NCBI GenBank assembly: GCA_003024985.2
Contig: PXIH01S0040157.1
Strand: one strand, 5' to 3'
Source of the DNA: Euperipatoides rowelli
Lineage: Eukaryota > Onychophora > Udeonychophora > Euonychophora > Peripatopsidae
Length of the DNA stretch: 11,320 bases
Under the pieces are notes generated by a model. The model was not told the DNA's origin and searched no databases. It worked only from the letters and a program-made list of their open reading frames with translations. This document shows, one piece after another, positions 1 to 8,552 of the stretch (positions within the stretch are counted from its first letter, which is position 1; the number at the start of each line of letters is the position of its first letter). The position numbers were made by a program, and so were the translations under genes.

Positions 1-189
1 TTTATCTTATTTTTTTTATTAGTATTTACGGTATTTTTTATTTGATTAGTTTAAGCAAAGAATCCCTATACAATTTTTTACATATTAAAAATTCAATAAT
101 GAACTAAAACACAATCAATACAAAGGAAAAACATATTTAAAAAAATAAAGTTTCAGTGACTAGGCCTATAATTAATTAGTGATTGGTCT
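1..189. other. AT-rich intergenic DNA, no gene seen
   Basis: This stretch has stops in all frames and long A or T runs. I see no coding or RNA signal. It holds the first TAGGCCTA motif of the window at 161-168. Confidence 0.6.
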
Positions 190-1050
190 TTTATGAGATC
201 AGGGTACCCCAGTGGGGATAGTTTACTTTGATCTTTCAAAAGCTTTCGACAGGTTCCCAATTCATAAAAATGAAGAATTATTCATTCCCAGTAACATTGA
301 TTAACTGGATAGGTGACTTTATTTTCTCGCCCTGTAGTTGTTAAAATTGGCACTTATACATCCAACACAAAAATTTGTAGGCTACTTGCGGTTTTGTCCG
401 CACCATTATTTAACTTATTTTTATCGTATTTGGATGTTTGTGTTCTAAATTTCACATAGTTATGCTATGATATTCACATTTTACTCCCCCACTGAGTTCA
501 ATTGACAATCAGATCTCATTGCAAAACGATATTACGGTAATTATGGACCGGCTGGACAAAAATGAATAATTGTCAATAAGTAAAGTCTAAAATACTTATT
601 TTGGTATCTCCAGGTTTTTTAGAGAAGTTTTATTTGGCTGATTCTCTTATAGATACAGTTATTATAAAGATCTGGGTATTTACATCAATTCTCGTCTAAC
701 ATTTTACTAGTTTTCAAATTATCTATTAAGTAATTTTAAATCTATGTTATTTTATGCTTAAGTAACTCTTTCCTCATCTTTAATATTTTATTGTGGCTTA
801 TAAATATTTTCTACAACCTCTCATTGTTTATGGGGCTCATGCATATTTTTTCTAAATAAAAAAGATGCTGAAAATATAGCCTAGATACAGTAGATTTGTA
901 AGACATATTTCAAGAGTTTATAGGGTTGAATAATTTAGATTATACACAGAGATCAAGTGCCGTATTTTGTCATATGAAGGGGTGTCTGAATTAATGGAGC
1001 CTAGGACCACTACTTCTAATAAAAACGATCTGGCGACTGATTAATTTTAA
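190..1050 (+). pseudogene. Decayed non-LTR (LINE) reverse transcriptase, Jockey/CR1-like
   Basis: Several conserved blocks of a LINE reverse transcriptase appear in the right order but in shifting frames. From 218 the sequence reads IVYFDLSKAFDRFP, the RT motif A block with the catalytic Asp and the typical SKAFD signature. A WIGDFIF block follows at about 306, VKIGTYTS at 340, and APLFNLFLSYLD at about 400, which corresponds to the GPLLFxLYxNDL block. At 504 comes DNQISLQNDITVIMDRLDKN, at 666 KDLGIYINSRLTF, at 808 FLQPLIVYGAHAYF and at 952 IKCRILSYEGVSELM, matching the conserved C-terminal RT and thumb blocks of Jockey/CR1/L2-type elements. Between them lie at least three frameshifts and several stops. 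The YxDD catalytic block is not recognisable. No endonuclease domain is seen upstream, so the copy is 5'-truncated. No poly(A) or microsatellite tail was clear, so the 3' end is approximate. The clade is an inference from motif style. Confidence 0.8.
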
Positions 1051-1168
1051 TGTTTTTAAATGACCTTTCTCAATAACATTGATCAGTACAATATAAAGTT
1101 TATCTAAAAATTAAATACATGTTATAAATAGTTTGTCCTACTTTATCAATAATTGGTACTGAGCTTAA

Positions 1169-1273
1169 AATGGCATTATGATGATACATTTGAATGGTCC
1201 AGAACCTCAAGAATTTGGTCCATCAAAAGCAATCAGTTTTTTAGTACAAAAATATGGACAGAAAACTAAGTAA
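1169..1273 (+). pseudogene. Possible remnant of the C-terminal end of a hAT-type transposase
   Basis: A short open stretch between two stops reads in part IHLNGPEPQEFGP followed by SKAISFLVQKYGQKTK and a stop. The pattern of a hydrophobic run, then NGP, an aromatic-G/D-P, AI and a basic tail resembles the C-terminal tails of some hAT-derived transposases (KIAA1586 or zinc-finger-862-like), but this is recalled pattern similarity, not an alignment. It lies just 3' of the LINE remnant and shares its strand, so it could also be the degraded 3' end of that element or chance. No upstream transposase domain is visible. The call is weak. Confidence 0.25.
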
Positions 1274-1974
1274 ATTATACTGCAAGTTTTTAAGTAGACA
1301 AATGTATTTACCATTTAAATATTGTTAAAAATATATATTTTTAAATTTTTGCACAATGCATGTGCACCCGCACACTTCCCGTACTTTTGTCACTTCTTAT
1401 CTGGCTATTAACAATTTATGCAGGCACCTGAACTTTGAAGATTTGGACACACCTGGCCATACGACATTGTCTTGCCATCAGAAAGAAAAATGAGTAGATA
1501 TGGTAGCCAAAAGTATTGTGGTACACAATGACTGTGCAGTTTTTTTTTTTATAAAATCAGAAAATTTGTGAACGTGAGGTTATTGTTATAAACTAAAATG
1601 GAGGTTACCCATACTAGAGCCCGTTCTCATTTGTGACAAATAGGGTGGTTGAAATTCAATGATCAATTTAAAAACTTGCTGGATTAAAATTTATCGGGCT
1701 AAATGTCATAAATGACTTACTCCACCTAAGCTTATAATTAAAATAGATCTTTTATTTCAACATTCATAGTACCGGCATATTTGAACTTCCACTTGCATTG
1801 TATCCATTTCAAATAATGTTACAAATTGAAACATGGGCTATGTTTACCTGTGCTATTGAATAATTTAAAAAGGTAATTATTATATACCGGTAATTATTCT
1901 TATTTCAAGCATAGAGCCAGATATACAGTAGCATATCTAGTGGCATAAAAACAACATCATTAGGGAATCCAGAT
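1274..1974. other. AT-rich non-coding DNA, no gene seen
   Basis: Nothing codes here that I can support. A somewhat more GC-rich patch at about 1350-1540 has stops in every frame and no recognisable protein block. TACAGTA words occur at 1924 and elsewhere in the window. Confidence 0.5.
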
Positions 1975-1975
1975 T

Positions 1976-2057
1976 TTAGCATAATTTATATTTTCAAAAT
2001 TTAGCATTAAACAATGTAAATTTAGCATTTTATAGCATTATTTAGAATTTTTTAGTA
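1976..2057. repeat. Degenerate TTAGCAT-type short repeats
   Basis: TTAGCAT recurs at about 1976, 2001 and 2022, with a TAGCAT at about 2033 and the variants TTAGAAT and TTAGTAT at about 2041 and 2051. Spacing falls from about 25 to 10 bp. The units are too diverged for a clean satellite. A further TTTAGCGT lies at about 2349, next to TTAGGGAACC, which echoes the TTAGGGAATCC at 1960-1970. This may mark the edges of an old element spanning about 1960-2370, but I could not define its ends. Confidence 0.35.
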
Positions 2058-3159
2058 TTTATAAAAATTAGTGCCAAGAATATGAATTTTCAACCTTAAT
2101 TTAAATATAAATGGAGCAGTTTTTACAATGTCTTTGAAATTATGTTTTCAAGTATATTTTATAATTTTGAAAACATTTTCAATTTTGTTAAGCCATTTTT
2201 TTTTTTTAAAAATTTGTGCATCTTTGCTGCAATAATTTATTTAATTTTGTTTTAAAGTCTCAAATACCATGATTTTCCAAGTTTAAATAATTAATTTTAT
2301 AAAAATAACACATTTAAAATTTAACATTTTATAGAAATTAGATGACATTTAGCGTTTTTCTTAGGGAACCTTATTATAATTGAAAGTAACTCATATTAAG
2401 GAAATATAACATCAACAATTGTAATTAACATTTAATTACTATGTATTAAATAAATGTTTTATTTACATATTAAATAAATGGTAAAAATTGAAGTTACAAA
2501 TAATAATTGAGAGGTAAGATCTATTCTATGGCATGCAATTATATATTTTTCAAAACCGAATAGGTAAAAAACTGTAGGCCTATAATTTGCTTATAATTTA
2601 AAAAAATTTTACATGTGGAGACCCCCCCCCCCCCATTCAAAGTGCTTCAAACCTGAGGTTCAAAGGTTGACACAAAAATATCTCATTTTCAAGGGGTTCA
2701 TAAATACGTAAAGTAAGAATACTGATTAATTGGATTCTTCAAACTATAATAGGCTTCTTCAGGGTATACACTATTAGAACATAGTGTTAATTTTATCATC
2801 GTGGTCTCACTTTAAGAAAAATAAATCCAGCTTTGTCATTTTATTTTGTATTTTTAGAAAAAATTATTTTCTTAACCCTTTCCACTAAAATGAAATTAAT
2901 TTAACATTATAAAAATTTATTTTCCACTCGTCGATTAAAAATTAACATTTTTTCTTTACAATTTAATAATCATTGTTAGCCTCAAAAATGATTCAAATTA
3001 ATAAAATTTATATTCAAAAGAACTAAAGTATATTTGTTTTTAATTAGGCCTACATCAAGTGATTTTTTTTTTTAAAAAAAATGAAATCAGGGTATAAGAA
3101 TACCATCATGTAACAAAAATTTTTGGAGTATAACGAACATATTAAAATAATTGGAGCGG
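2058..3159. other. AT-rich non-coding DNA with a C13 tract
   Basis: No coding region is visible. The notable items are a run of 13 C at 2622-2634 inside otherwise AT-rich DNA, and TAGGCCTA at 2575-2582 and 3045-3052. The rest is A/T runs with stops in all frames. Confidence 0.5.
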
Positions 3160-3222
3160 AAAGGTAAAATACTAGGCCTAATTTATTTGTAACTAATAAA
3201 TTAGGCCTAATATTTTACCTTT
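3160..3222. repeat. 63-nt near-perfect hairpin (inverted repeat)
   Basis: Two 28-nt arms (3160-3187 and 3195-3222) are reverse complements except for one position, which would be a G-U wobble in RNA. They flank a 7-nt loop, TGTAACT. Each arm carries one TAGGCCTA (3173-3180 and 3202-3209). It could be the core of a tiny foldback element, an extruding cruciform, or, if transcribed, a miRNA-like precursor. Nothing in the sequence decides between these. Confidence 0.8.
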
Positions 3223-3834
3223 TTTTTAAAAGAAAATATAGCCTAAACATTTTTTTAATATTTTAATTATGCAAGTCTACTTTATAAATGCAATATTGTA
3301 AGGAATATGTAGATAGTAGAAACTAGGATTGTAATCGCTTATCAAATATCCAATATATTGTCCGATAGCTTTTCAAGCGGAATAAAAATTAAAAAAAAAA
3401 AGAGTGCATGCGGTACGAAACTAAATATTTTAAATAAAATATGCAATCATTGAAAAAATTAATAGTAGGCTATATCCATTCCGAGAACATTTAATTTATA
3501 AGTTTCTCTATTTATTAAAGATATTTTAAATAAAATAAGCCATCTAAAAAAATTATATTTGTTCTAATCTCAAAAAAGAAAAAAAAAAAAATTTCAAAGT
3601 AGCCTATAGGTAAGGTGTTACAGTTTGGGCTTTTATTTAGACTATATTAATTTTTTTAATAATTTACAAATAAAAATCAAAACAATAAATTCCTTTTACA
3701 TAGTATTCTAAACACGATCAGATTCCGTTATCCGTCCGCCAACATAATTACCGTTAGGAGTCGCATGACAACTAAAACAGTAGCGTGTTGAATTAGTATT
3801 TTTTTCTCACCGATTTTAGTATATTCTTTACAGT
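3223..3834. other. AT-rich non-coding DNA, no gene seen
   Basis: No ORF or RNA gene is supported. A patch around 3716-3790 has more G+C than its surroundings but shows no open frame of useful length on either strand. Confidence 0.5.
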
Positions 3835-3864
3835 CCTAGCCTTACCGTAACCCTGAACCCTAGG
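3835..3864. repeat. Degenerate telomere-like (CCCTAA) stretch
   Basis: About five diverged units read CCTAGC, CTTACC, GTAACC, CTGAACC and CTAGG. They resemble the metazoan telomere repeat CCCTAA with several substitutions and one or two indels. The run is short (30 bp). It could be an old interstitial telomeric insertion at a repaired break, or chance. Confidence 0.35.
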
Positions 3865-4190
3865 ATAATCTAAAGGTGAAATAATCTTTTGCTGAGTGCC
3901 GATCTAGATAATTTCAACTTATTATTTGCCATATTGGTAGGCAGATAATGGAAACTGACCCAAAACACGATACATTGTTAGCTGTTAAGGAAAAAATATT
4001 GCAATTTTAAAAATAAAATTTTTAAATTACTGTAGGCCTAATGTGATAAGGAAAATAAATATATATTTTTTCATTTGACAATTCTCGGATATTCAAATTT
4101 GTCCGTTTTAATAATATAATTGGATAAGTTCAAATCCGAAGTTAGATAATCATTAAATGGCAAAAATATATACTATAGAAATTAATAGCA
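3865..4190. other. AT-rich non-coding DNA, no gene seen
   Basis: No coding signal is visible. It holds the compound word TACTGTAGGCCTA at 4028-4040, where the two over-represented words of this window overlap. Confidence 0.5.
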
Positions 4191-4198
4191 TCCTATAG

Positions 4199-4523
4199 CA
4201 GGGCTCGAAATAACTCAAGGCATTCACAGCGAGTTAGAAGACAATGGCCTCGAGTTCCAAGCCACTCAAAGCATATTTTGCCNCAGCCTAACATTTATAT
4301 TCTATATAATAGATAGACTGTGGCTATATCTAAATTAATTAACAAATATAAATAGTTAAGTATTAAATAGTTAAGTATTANATANTGCCACTATAGTATT
4401 TGTTAATTCAGATAAACTAGTCTACATACTGTAATTAACATGAGCTGCCATAAAATTGCCNTGAGCAACATTATCCTCAAAGCAAAATNTGCTGCAAGAT
4501 TTAAATTACTATTTCGAGCCCTG
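4199..4523. mobile_element. hAT-like foldback MITE, non-autonomous
   Basis: The element begins CAGGGCTCGAAATA (4199-4212) and ends in its exact reverse complement (4510-4523), giving 14-bp terminal inverted repeats. CAGGG termini are typical of hAT transposons. The flanks are CTATAG on both sides (4193-4198 and 4524-4529); because CTATAG is itself palindromic, it may be a 6-bp target duplication or part of longer 20-bp TIRs. If the element instead starts at AGGG, the 8-bp flanks are CCTATAGC and GCTATAGC, 7 of 8 identical, which fits the 8-bp hAT duplication. Internal segments around 4315-4345 and 4400-4425 are also inverted copies (TATCT, then AATTAACAAATA), so much of the element may fold back. 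There is no transposase. All five N bases of the window (4283, 4381, 4385, 4461, 4489) lie inside it. The same terminus recurs at 11292. Confidence 0.8.
4352..4385. repeat. 15-bp tandem repeat inside the hAT-like element
   Basis: The unit ATAGTTAAGTATTAA is present in two copies (4352-4366 and 4367-4381) plus a 4-base partial copy. The two N bases at 4381 and 4385 fall in the last unit and in the partial copy. It lies near the centre of the foldback element. Confidence 0.7.
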
Positions 4524-4530
4524 CTATAGC

Positions 4531-5478
4531 CTCACCATAAGCAGCTTAATGTTAATTTTATCATCTTATTCTTTGCATGTGTGAACTATAAATTCTTTGA
4601 AATTAATAATACTGTATATACAAACACAAGTCAAAAAATTCAATACAATTTGTTGACTATAGACAAATATAGACAGTAGAAAGTGGTAATGAATTAAAAC
4701 ATTAAAATGGTTAGCAACTAGGCTCATTGTTAATTTCAATAAGATCATATTTTTTGAAATACAGTGATTGTTATTGGCACACTTTAAAAATGAATTCTGG
4801 TAATATGACAATTTTTTTTTTTTTAAATTTTCTCTGAATTTATGGATTAGGCCTATTTGAATAAGAATAAAGCTTTTTTTTAAATAACATTTTAAAAATA
4901 TAATTTTACAACAGGTTGACAAAACAATATATCAAATTAATTAAACCTTCCATTAAAAGTCAATTTAAAATAATAAAATTTTGAGTAATTTAAAAAAAAA
5001 AATAATTACTGTCACCAAAGGAGAAAAAAAAAATCAATAATCTAAGAATAATGCAAATTCCTACTTTAATCAGATCAATTCACTTTTAGAATTTAAGTAA
5101 ATTAATTGGGAGTAAAAAAAATTTGATCAATAATTTTAATCCTCATATTATATCCAATAATTGATAAAGTAAGACGTTACAAAAACTACCACTCGACACA
5201 AAATTTAATTTGAAAGAAAGAAATTTAAAATGGAAAAAAAAATTAACTTTAAAACTTTTTAATTTAAGGAAAAAGAATTTGCAAGGTGGTATAATTTAAA
5301 AATATATAACTTATATACAGTATAGATAGAATAGCTATTTTTAGTCTAAATACTGGTATTCCTAGCTCTCCAATAAGGATACTTTTCAAGCTTTTGGTGT
5401 ATTAAATCACTCAAAATATGACCCTACTATATGATAGAATATTAATTCTATTTTATACTTCAGCATTCAAGGTGAGAT
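4531..5478. other. AT-rich non-coding DNA, no gene seen
   Basis: The long reading frames here come from low-complexity A/T sequence on the minus strand and encode Lys, Ile, Phe and Asn-rich strings without domain-like features. TAGGCCTA occurs at 4848-4855. No RNA gene or element ends were found. Confidence 0.6.
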
Positions 5479-5641
5479 CAGGGCCTCAGAGGTTTTTTTT
5501 CAAGAAGTGCAATGGTTCTTTCAGGCCCTCTTACACATTTGATAAGCTTTTTTTAAGTGACGACGTTTTGTTGACTTGTAGACAGATTTTATAAGATTTT
5601 TTTTTTTTAAATTGAAACCCCCCCCCCTCTCCTGGGCCCTG
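5479..5641. mobile_element. Short hAT-like MITE with CAGGGCC termini
   Basis: The left end starts CAGGGCCTCAGAGG at 5479 and the right end, read on the minus strand from 5641, starts CAGGGCCCAGGAGAGG. These are imperfect terminal inverted repeats of about 14-16 bp. The inside carries T-runs and a run of 10 C at 5618-5627. Flanks AGGTGAGAT (left) and AGGTAAGCT (right) match at 7 of 9 positions, which may be a decayed target duplication. It has no coding capacity. The hAT assignment rests on the CAGGG end only. Confidence 0.5.
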
Positions 5642-5773
5642 AGGTAAGCTACCCAATTACTATAATTTTATAACTATTAAAATAGATAATTAACATTTTA
5701 ATGGGGAAAAAATTGTAAATTTCATTTATTAAAAATAAAAAAAGAGTACTATTTTAAAACATAAAGCTATTGC

Positions 5774-5814
5774 AAGTTTGAAAATAGAATATAGTATATT
5801 CTATTTTCAAACTT
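5774..5814. repeat. 41-nt perfect palindrome (20-bp arms, 1-nt centre)
   Basis: The arms 5774-5793 and 5795-5813/5814 are exact reverse complements around G5794, reading outward from TATAGTATA. Such a long perfect palindrome is unlikely by chance and has an essentially zero-length loop, so a miRNA precursor is unlikely. It could be a recent snap-back duplication or a minimal foldback element. Confidence 0.85.
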
Positions 5815-7377
5815 TACAGGTTGTCTGTAGCTGTGGGTAAAGAAGGTGTTTTTAGGTCCTCCCACAACCTCCATGATTTACAAGTGATTTTTTTTTTTAT
5901 TATTATGTTGAAAAATGTATTTTACATCCCACAAACCCATTAAACTTTTTTTTTTTTTTTTTACAACTAAAAATTGATTAACTATCTCCCCCAACCCCTT
6001 TCTGTTCAGCAAAACTATTTTTATTTGTGGCTCAAAATCTAAAGTTGATATCCTACCAACAAAGAGTTGGCTAGAAATTGCTTGATATACAGTATTAATT
6101 TCCAATTGAGTAATATTGACAGGTTGTCTTCACTTTCCGATAAGTCTAATGAAAAATGAAAACAATTTTTTTTTTTAGATTAAAATAACTAGGACGTCTC
6201 AAACTAACAGTTTACAATATAGGACTAAAATACATTTATAAATTATTTAAATACTCAGAAACCTAATTCATTCAAATTATGGCAAAAATATGCAATCTAT
6301 AAATGACAAGCATACAACAGACAAAGCAAGGCAAAAACAAAAATTATGAGTATGTAACTGTTTCACTTCTAAAGAGAAAGACTTGAAAGGAAAATAAGAC
6401 TTTTAAATACTAAGAATTACAGTGAATAGAATATTATGTAGGCTACAATAACTAAAATTACTTTAAAGCTAAGAAATTTATATTTTTCACTAAATTAATG
6501 AAACGAAGTCTCCCCATTCTTCAAAATAAATGTATAGTAGGCTACAACTTTTAAAGTTATAGTATATTCATTTCCAAAATTTCTAGTAAATAAATGGATT
6601 GTCTGCCCCCTCCTCACCCCCCCCCCCCCCTTCAAATGTAAAATGTCCTATCTTCAATAGAAAAAGAAATACTGCTTCAATATTTTGTTTACTTATTAGA
6701 ATATTTAGTAAAAGGCCTACAAGGTATTTTTAAGCAGAAACTAGGGGGGAAAATCAATCAAAAATTTTTTATCAGTAATTAAGTCAATAGAATTAAAATT
6801 AATCCAGTTAATTAATAGAGTTAATCAAACTATAAAATAACTATCATAATAAAAATAAAGAATATGAAATGTAAAAATGAATTAAAAATATAAAGGATAA
6901 TTAACCTACAATTAATTAAACCAAATTAAGACTAGGGCAGTGCTTAAATAAATTATCTTTTAGCCAGGTTATTGTTGATTTAACAACTGCAATAACACTA
7001 TTTGTTTTTAACACTTTTTTCCTTAAATCTAATAAATTAGAAAAAAAAGCTAAGCAATGATGCTCAGAATAATGGTCTTAGAATTTAATAATAAATCTAT
7101 TATCTAGTCACAATTTTCTTTCTCAACCCAGTTCTTTCTTAAAGTTATAGTTTAAAATTTAATTTTTTTTAATCAAGCAGACTATTTCAAAAGACTGTTG
7201 TTTGCTCAAACAATAGTCACTAATATAGAATAATCTAAGTTATAAAGATAAGCTGAATCTAAGCAGGCGTTAGTCATAGTCTATTATGACCTTTGGATTT
7301 AAGGATAAGATAATCGTGAGGATAAGCCATTTTGCGGCTGTTATTTTAAAACAATGAGAATAGTGAATAATTAATAA
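5815..7377. other. AT-rich non-coding DNA with T and C homopolymers
   Basis: I see no supported gene. The minus-strand frame at about 5878-6105 is built largely from reverse-complemented T-runs (Lys stretches) and looks spurious. A run of 14 C lies at 6617-6630. AAGGCCTAC occurs at 6712-6720. Confidence 0.55.
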
Positions 7378-7560
7378 AAAATAAATTTATCAAACCATAT
7401 ATATTTACCAACATTAAAAAAACATATAAATGAATATCTGAAGCTGCATGTGCTTCCGGTTGAGTTTACCAACATTGTAGTCAGTCCATTGATCAAAGAG
7501 AAAATTTACGATGATCTGAATTCTGGGTTTCGAATAACATAGACCAGTTAGCTCAATTAC
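7378..7560. other. Candidate coding fragment, open on both strands, strand undecided
   Basis: This stretch is richer in G+C than its flanks from about 7440. On the plus strand, 7378-7542 is open and includes LKLHVLPVEFTNIVV and then SPLIKEKIYDDLNSGF before TAG. On the minus strand, 7560-7414 is open and includes YSKPRIQIIVNFLFDQWTDY and then NVGKLNRKHMQLQ before TAA. Both read like real protein. The minus reading would sit just downstream of the exon at 7612-7884, but past its poly(A) signal. I do not recognise either peptide. It may be an exon, an old exon relic or a transposon fragment. Confidence 0.3.
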
Positions 7561-7579
7561 TTATGCTTTTTCTTCATAT

Positions 7580-7585
7580 TTTATT
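7580..7585 (-). promoter_or_regulatory. Poly(A) signal AATAAA for the minus-strand exon
   Basis: The minus strand reads AATAAA here, 26 nt past the stop codon of the 7612-7884 frame. In this AT-rich DNA the hexamer arises often by chance, but the position directly behind a supported coding end makes it plausible as the cleavage signal. Confidence 0.45.
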
Positions 7586-7611
7586 TTACTAGCTTACACC
7601 TGGCACATCTA

Positions 7612-7884
7612 TCAACTAAGCCCTATAATTTGTGTAATAAAAGCCTGACAAAGCACTCCATTAACGTTAGACAAATTATCAAGATATAAATTCCAAGCGA
7701 TCTGGAGCTTCTTTCCCACCTGAGCTTCTGCCGCCTCCGTCAGGGGTGTCTGAGTGTTTGCGGCGACCCAGGCTTCAGCAAATGTCTCCATTGCAGAGTG
7801 GAAATCCATTGCTTTCTTCTTGCATTCACGTTTGAGTTCGTACTCCGTGTATTCGCTCCCAAATTCAAAATAACTAGATGCCAC
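7612..7884 (-). CDS. Unidentified helical protein, probably last or only coding exon
   Basis: The segment stands out by composition: about 7680-7865 is near half G+C inside 70% A+T DNA, and the minus frame stays open across it. The product is rich in charged and small residues and looks alpha-helical, for example EYELKRECKKKAMDFHSAME, then TFAEAWVAANTQTPLTEAAE and KKLQIAWNLYLDNL. I see no signal peptide, membrane span or catalytic motif, and I cannot name the family. The start is uncertain. Position 7884 is a GTG, not a likely eukaryotic start. The frame is open up to 7917 with no ATG, and the first in-frame ATG is at 7807-7809, leaving 65 residues. So either the gene starts there or this is an exon entered through an acceptor such as the TAG near 7913 or 7874; neither has a good pyrimidine tract. 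No strong donor lies before the TGA at 7612-7614, and AATAAA follows, which favours a terminal exon. The gene is head to head with the plus-strand exon at 8610. Confidence 0.65.
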   Translation of the reverse strand: MASSYFEFGSEYTEYELKRECKKKAMDFHSAMETFAEAWVAANTQTPLTEAAEAQVGKKLQIAWNLYLDNLSNVNGVLCQAFITQIIGLS

Positions 7885-7917
7885 ATTTAAATCATGGCAA
7901 AGTATAGTTTGCCTAAA

Positions 7918-8370
7918 TCATCAGTTTGTGACCTAGCAGCGCCGCAGCATTACTATGATTACTTCTCCAAAACAAAGTAGTTCCAATGTTTTCCAGTGTT
8001 ATATCAAGCTTTAGTTTTTTTTAAATAAAAATTACTAGGCAATAATTATCACTTTATAAATAGAAATTTTATTACGTTTCCATCATGTTAAAAATATTGC
8101 AAAAAATAAATCCTCTTAAAATATCTAAATAGTCTCCATTGACGCTCATGGATATATGATAGAATATCAGCAAGTAATCTGTTTAGATTTTGTGCAAACC
8201 GTTTATTTGGAACTCCTTACTTGTTTAAATTTTAAAATTTTTAAATGTAAAGTTATATGATTAAATTGTCATTACTATATTATTAACATTCAATTATACG
8301 AGATGATGTACGTGATCTTTAATTGTCAACACTAGATTTTTACTGTTTTCACAATACAGATTGTATTTTG
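7918..8370. other. Intergenic DNA between divergent genes
   Basis: A small GC-rich patch at about 7930-7955 (AGCAGCGCCGCAGCA) lies just upstream of the minus-strand exon and may be 5' UTR or promoter; it contains a 5-codon minus-strand ATG frame. A 16-mer, TGCAAACCGTTTATTT, lies at 8193-8208 and recurs in intron 1 at 9216-9231. Nothing else is supported. Confidence 0.4.
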
Positions 8371-8388
8371 TGACATCGAATGACGTCC
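8371..8388. promoter_or_regulatory. Distal paired CRE-like module
   Basis: Two bZIP-type sites, TGACATCG (8371-8378) and TGACGTCC (8381-8388), start exactly 10 bp apart, one helical turn. The 18-bp module matches the reverse complement of the proximal module at 14 of 18 positions, so it looks like an inverted, diverged copy. CREB/ATF-family binding is an inference from the TGACGTC core. Confidence 0.5.
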
Positions 8389-8534
8389 ATGCTTTAACTT
8401 ATTTTCTTAATTTTTAATCAAACGGTTTATTAGATCCACTTTTTTAATTTTTATATATTTAAGTGTAACATTTAAAAAAAAAATAAACCTTAATAAACGT
8501 TTGTTAGCAAATGAAGACAATATAATAAAAGCAA

Positions 8535-8552
8535 TGACGTCAGCTGATGTCA
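8535..8552. promoter_or_regulatory. Proximal paired CRE module with central CAGCTG
   Basis: A perfect CRE palindrome, TGACGTCA (8535-8542), is followed by TGATGTCA (8545-8552), 10 bp from start to start. The whole 18 bp is an imperfect palindrome centred on CAGCTG (8541-8546), with one non-complementary pair on each side. It ends 58 nt before the start codon at 8610, a usual place for a CREB/ATF-driven promoter. A TATA-like string lies at 8521-8530. It may serve the plus-strand gene alone or act on both divergent genes. Confidence 0.65.

Noticed and set aside
2760-3096. CAGGGTATA at 2760 and 3088 as ends of a hAT element
   Set aside because: The two copies are in direct, not inverted, orientation, and no matching TIR or target duplication was found.
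3310-4160. Similar TATCCG/GGATATT and TTGTCCG words at about 3340, 3726 and 4087
   Set aside because: The matches are short and in AT-rich DNA; no alignment longer than the words themselves could be made.
4566-4922. 118-codon minus-strand open frame
   Set aside because: It is AT-rich, its composition equals the surrounding DNA, and the peptide is a Lys/Ile/Phe/Asn-rich string with no start context, domain or GC rise.
5878-6105. 75-codon minus-strand open frame
   Set aside because: It runs through T homopolymers that give Lys runs, shows no composition change at its ends and has no recognisable domain.
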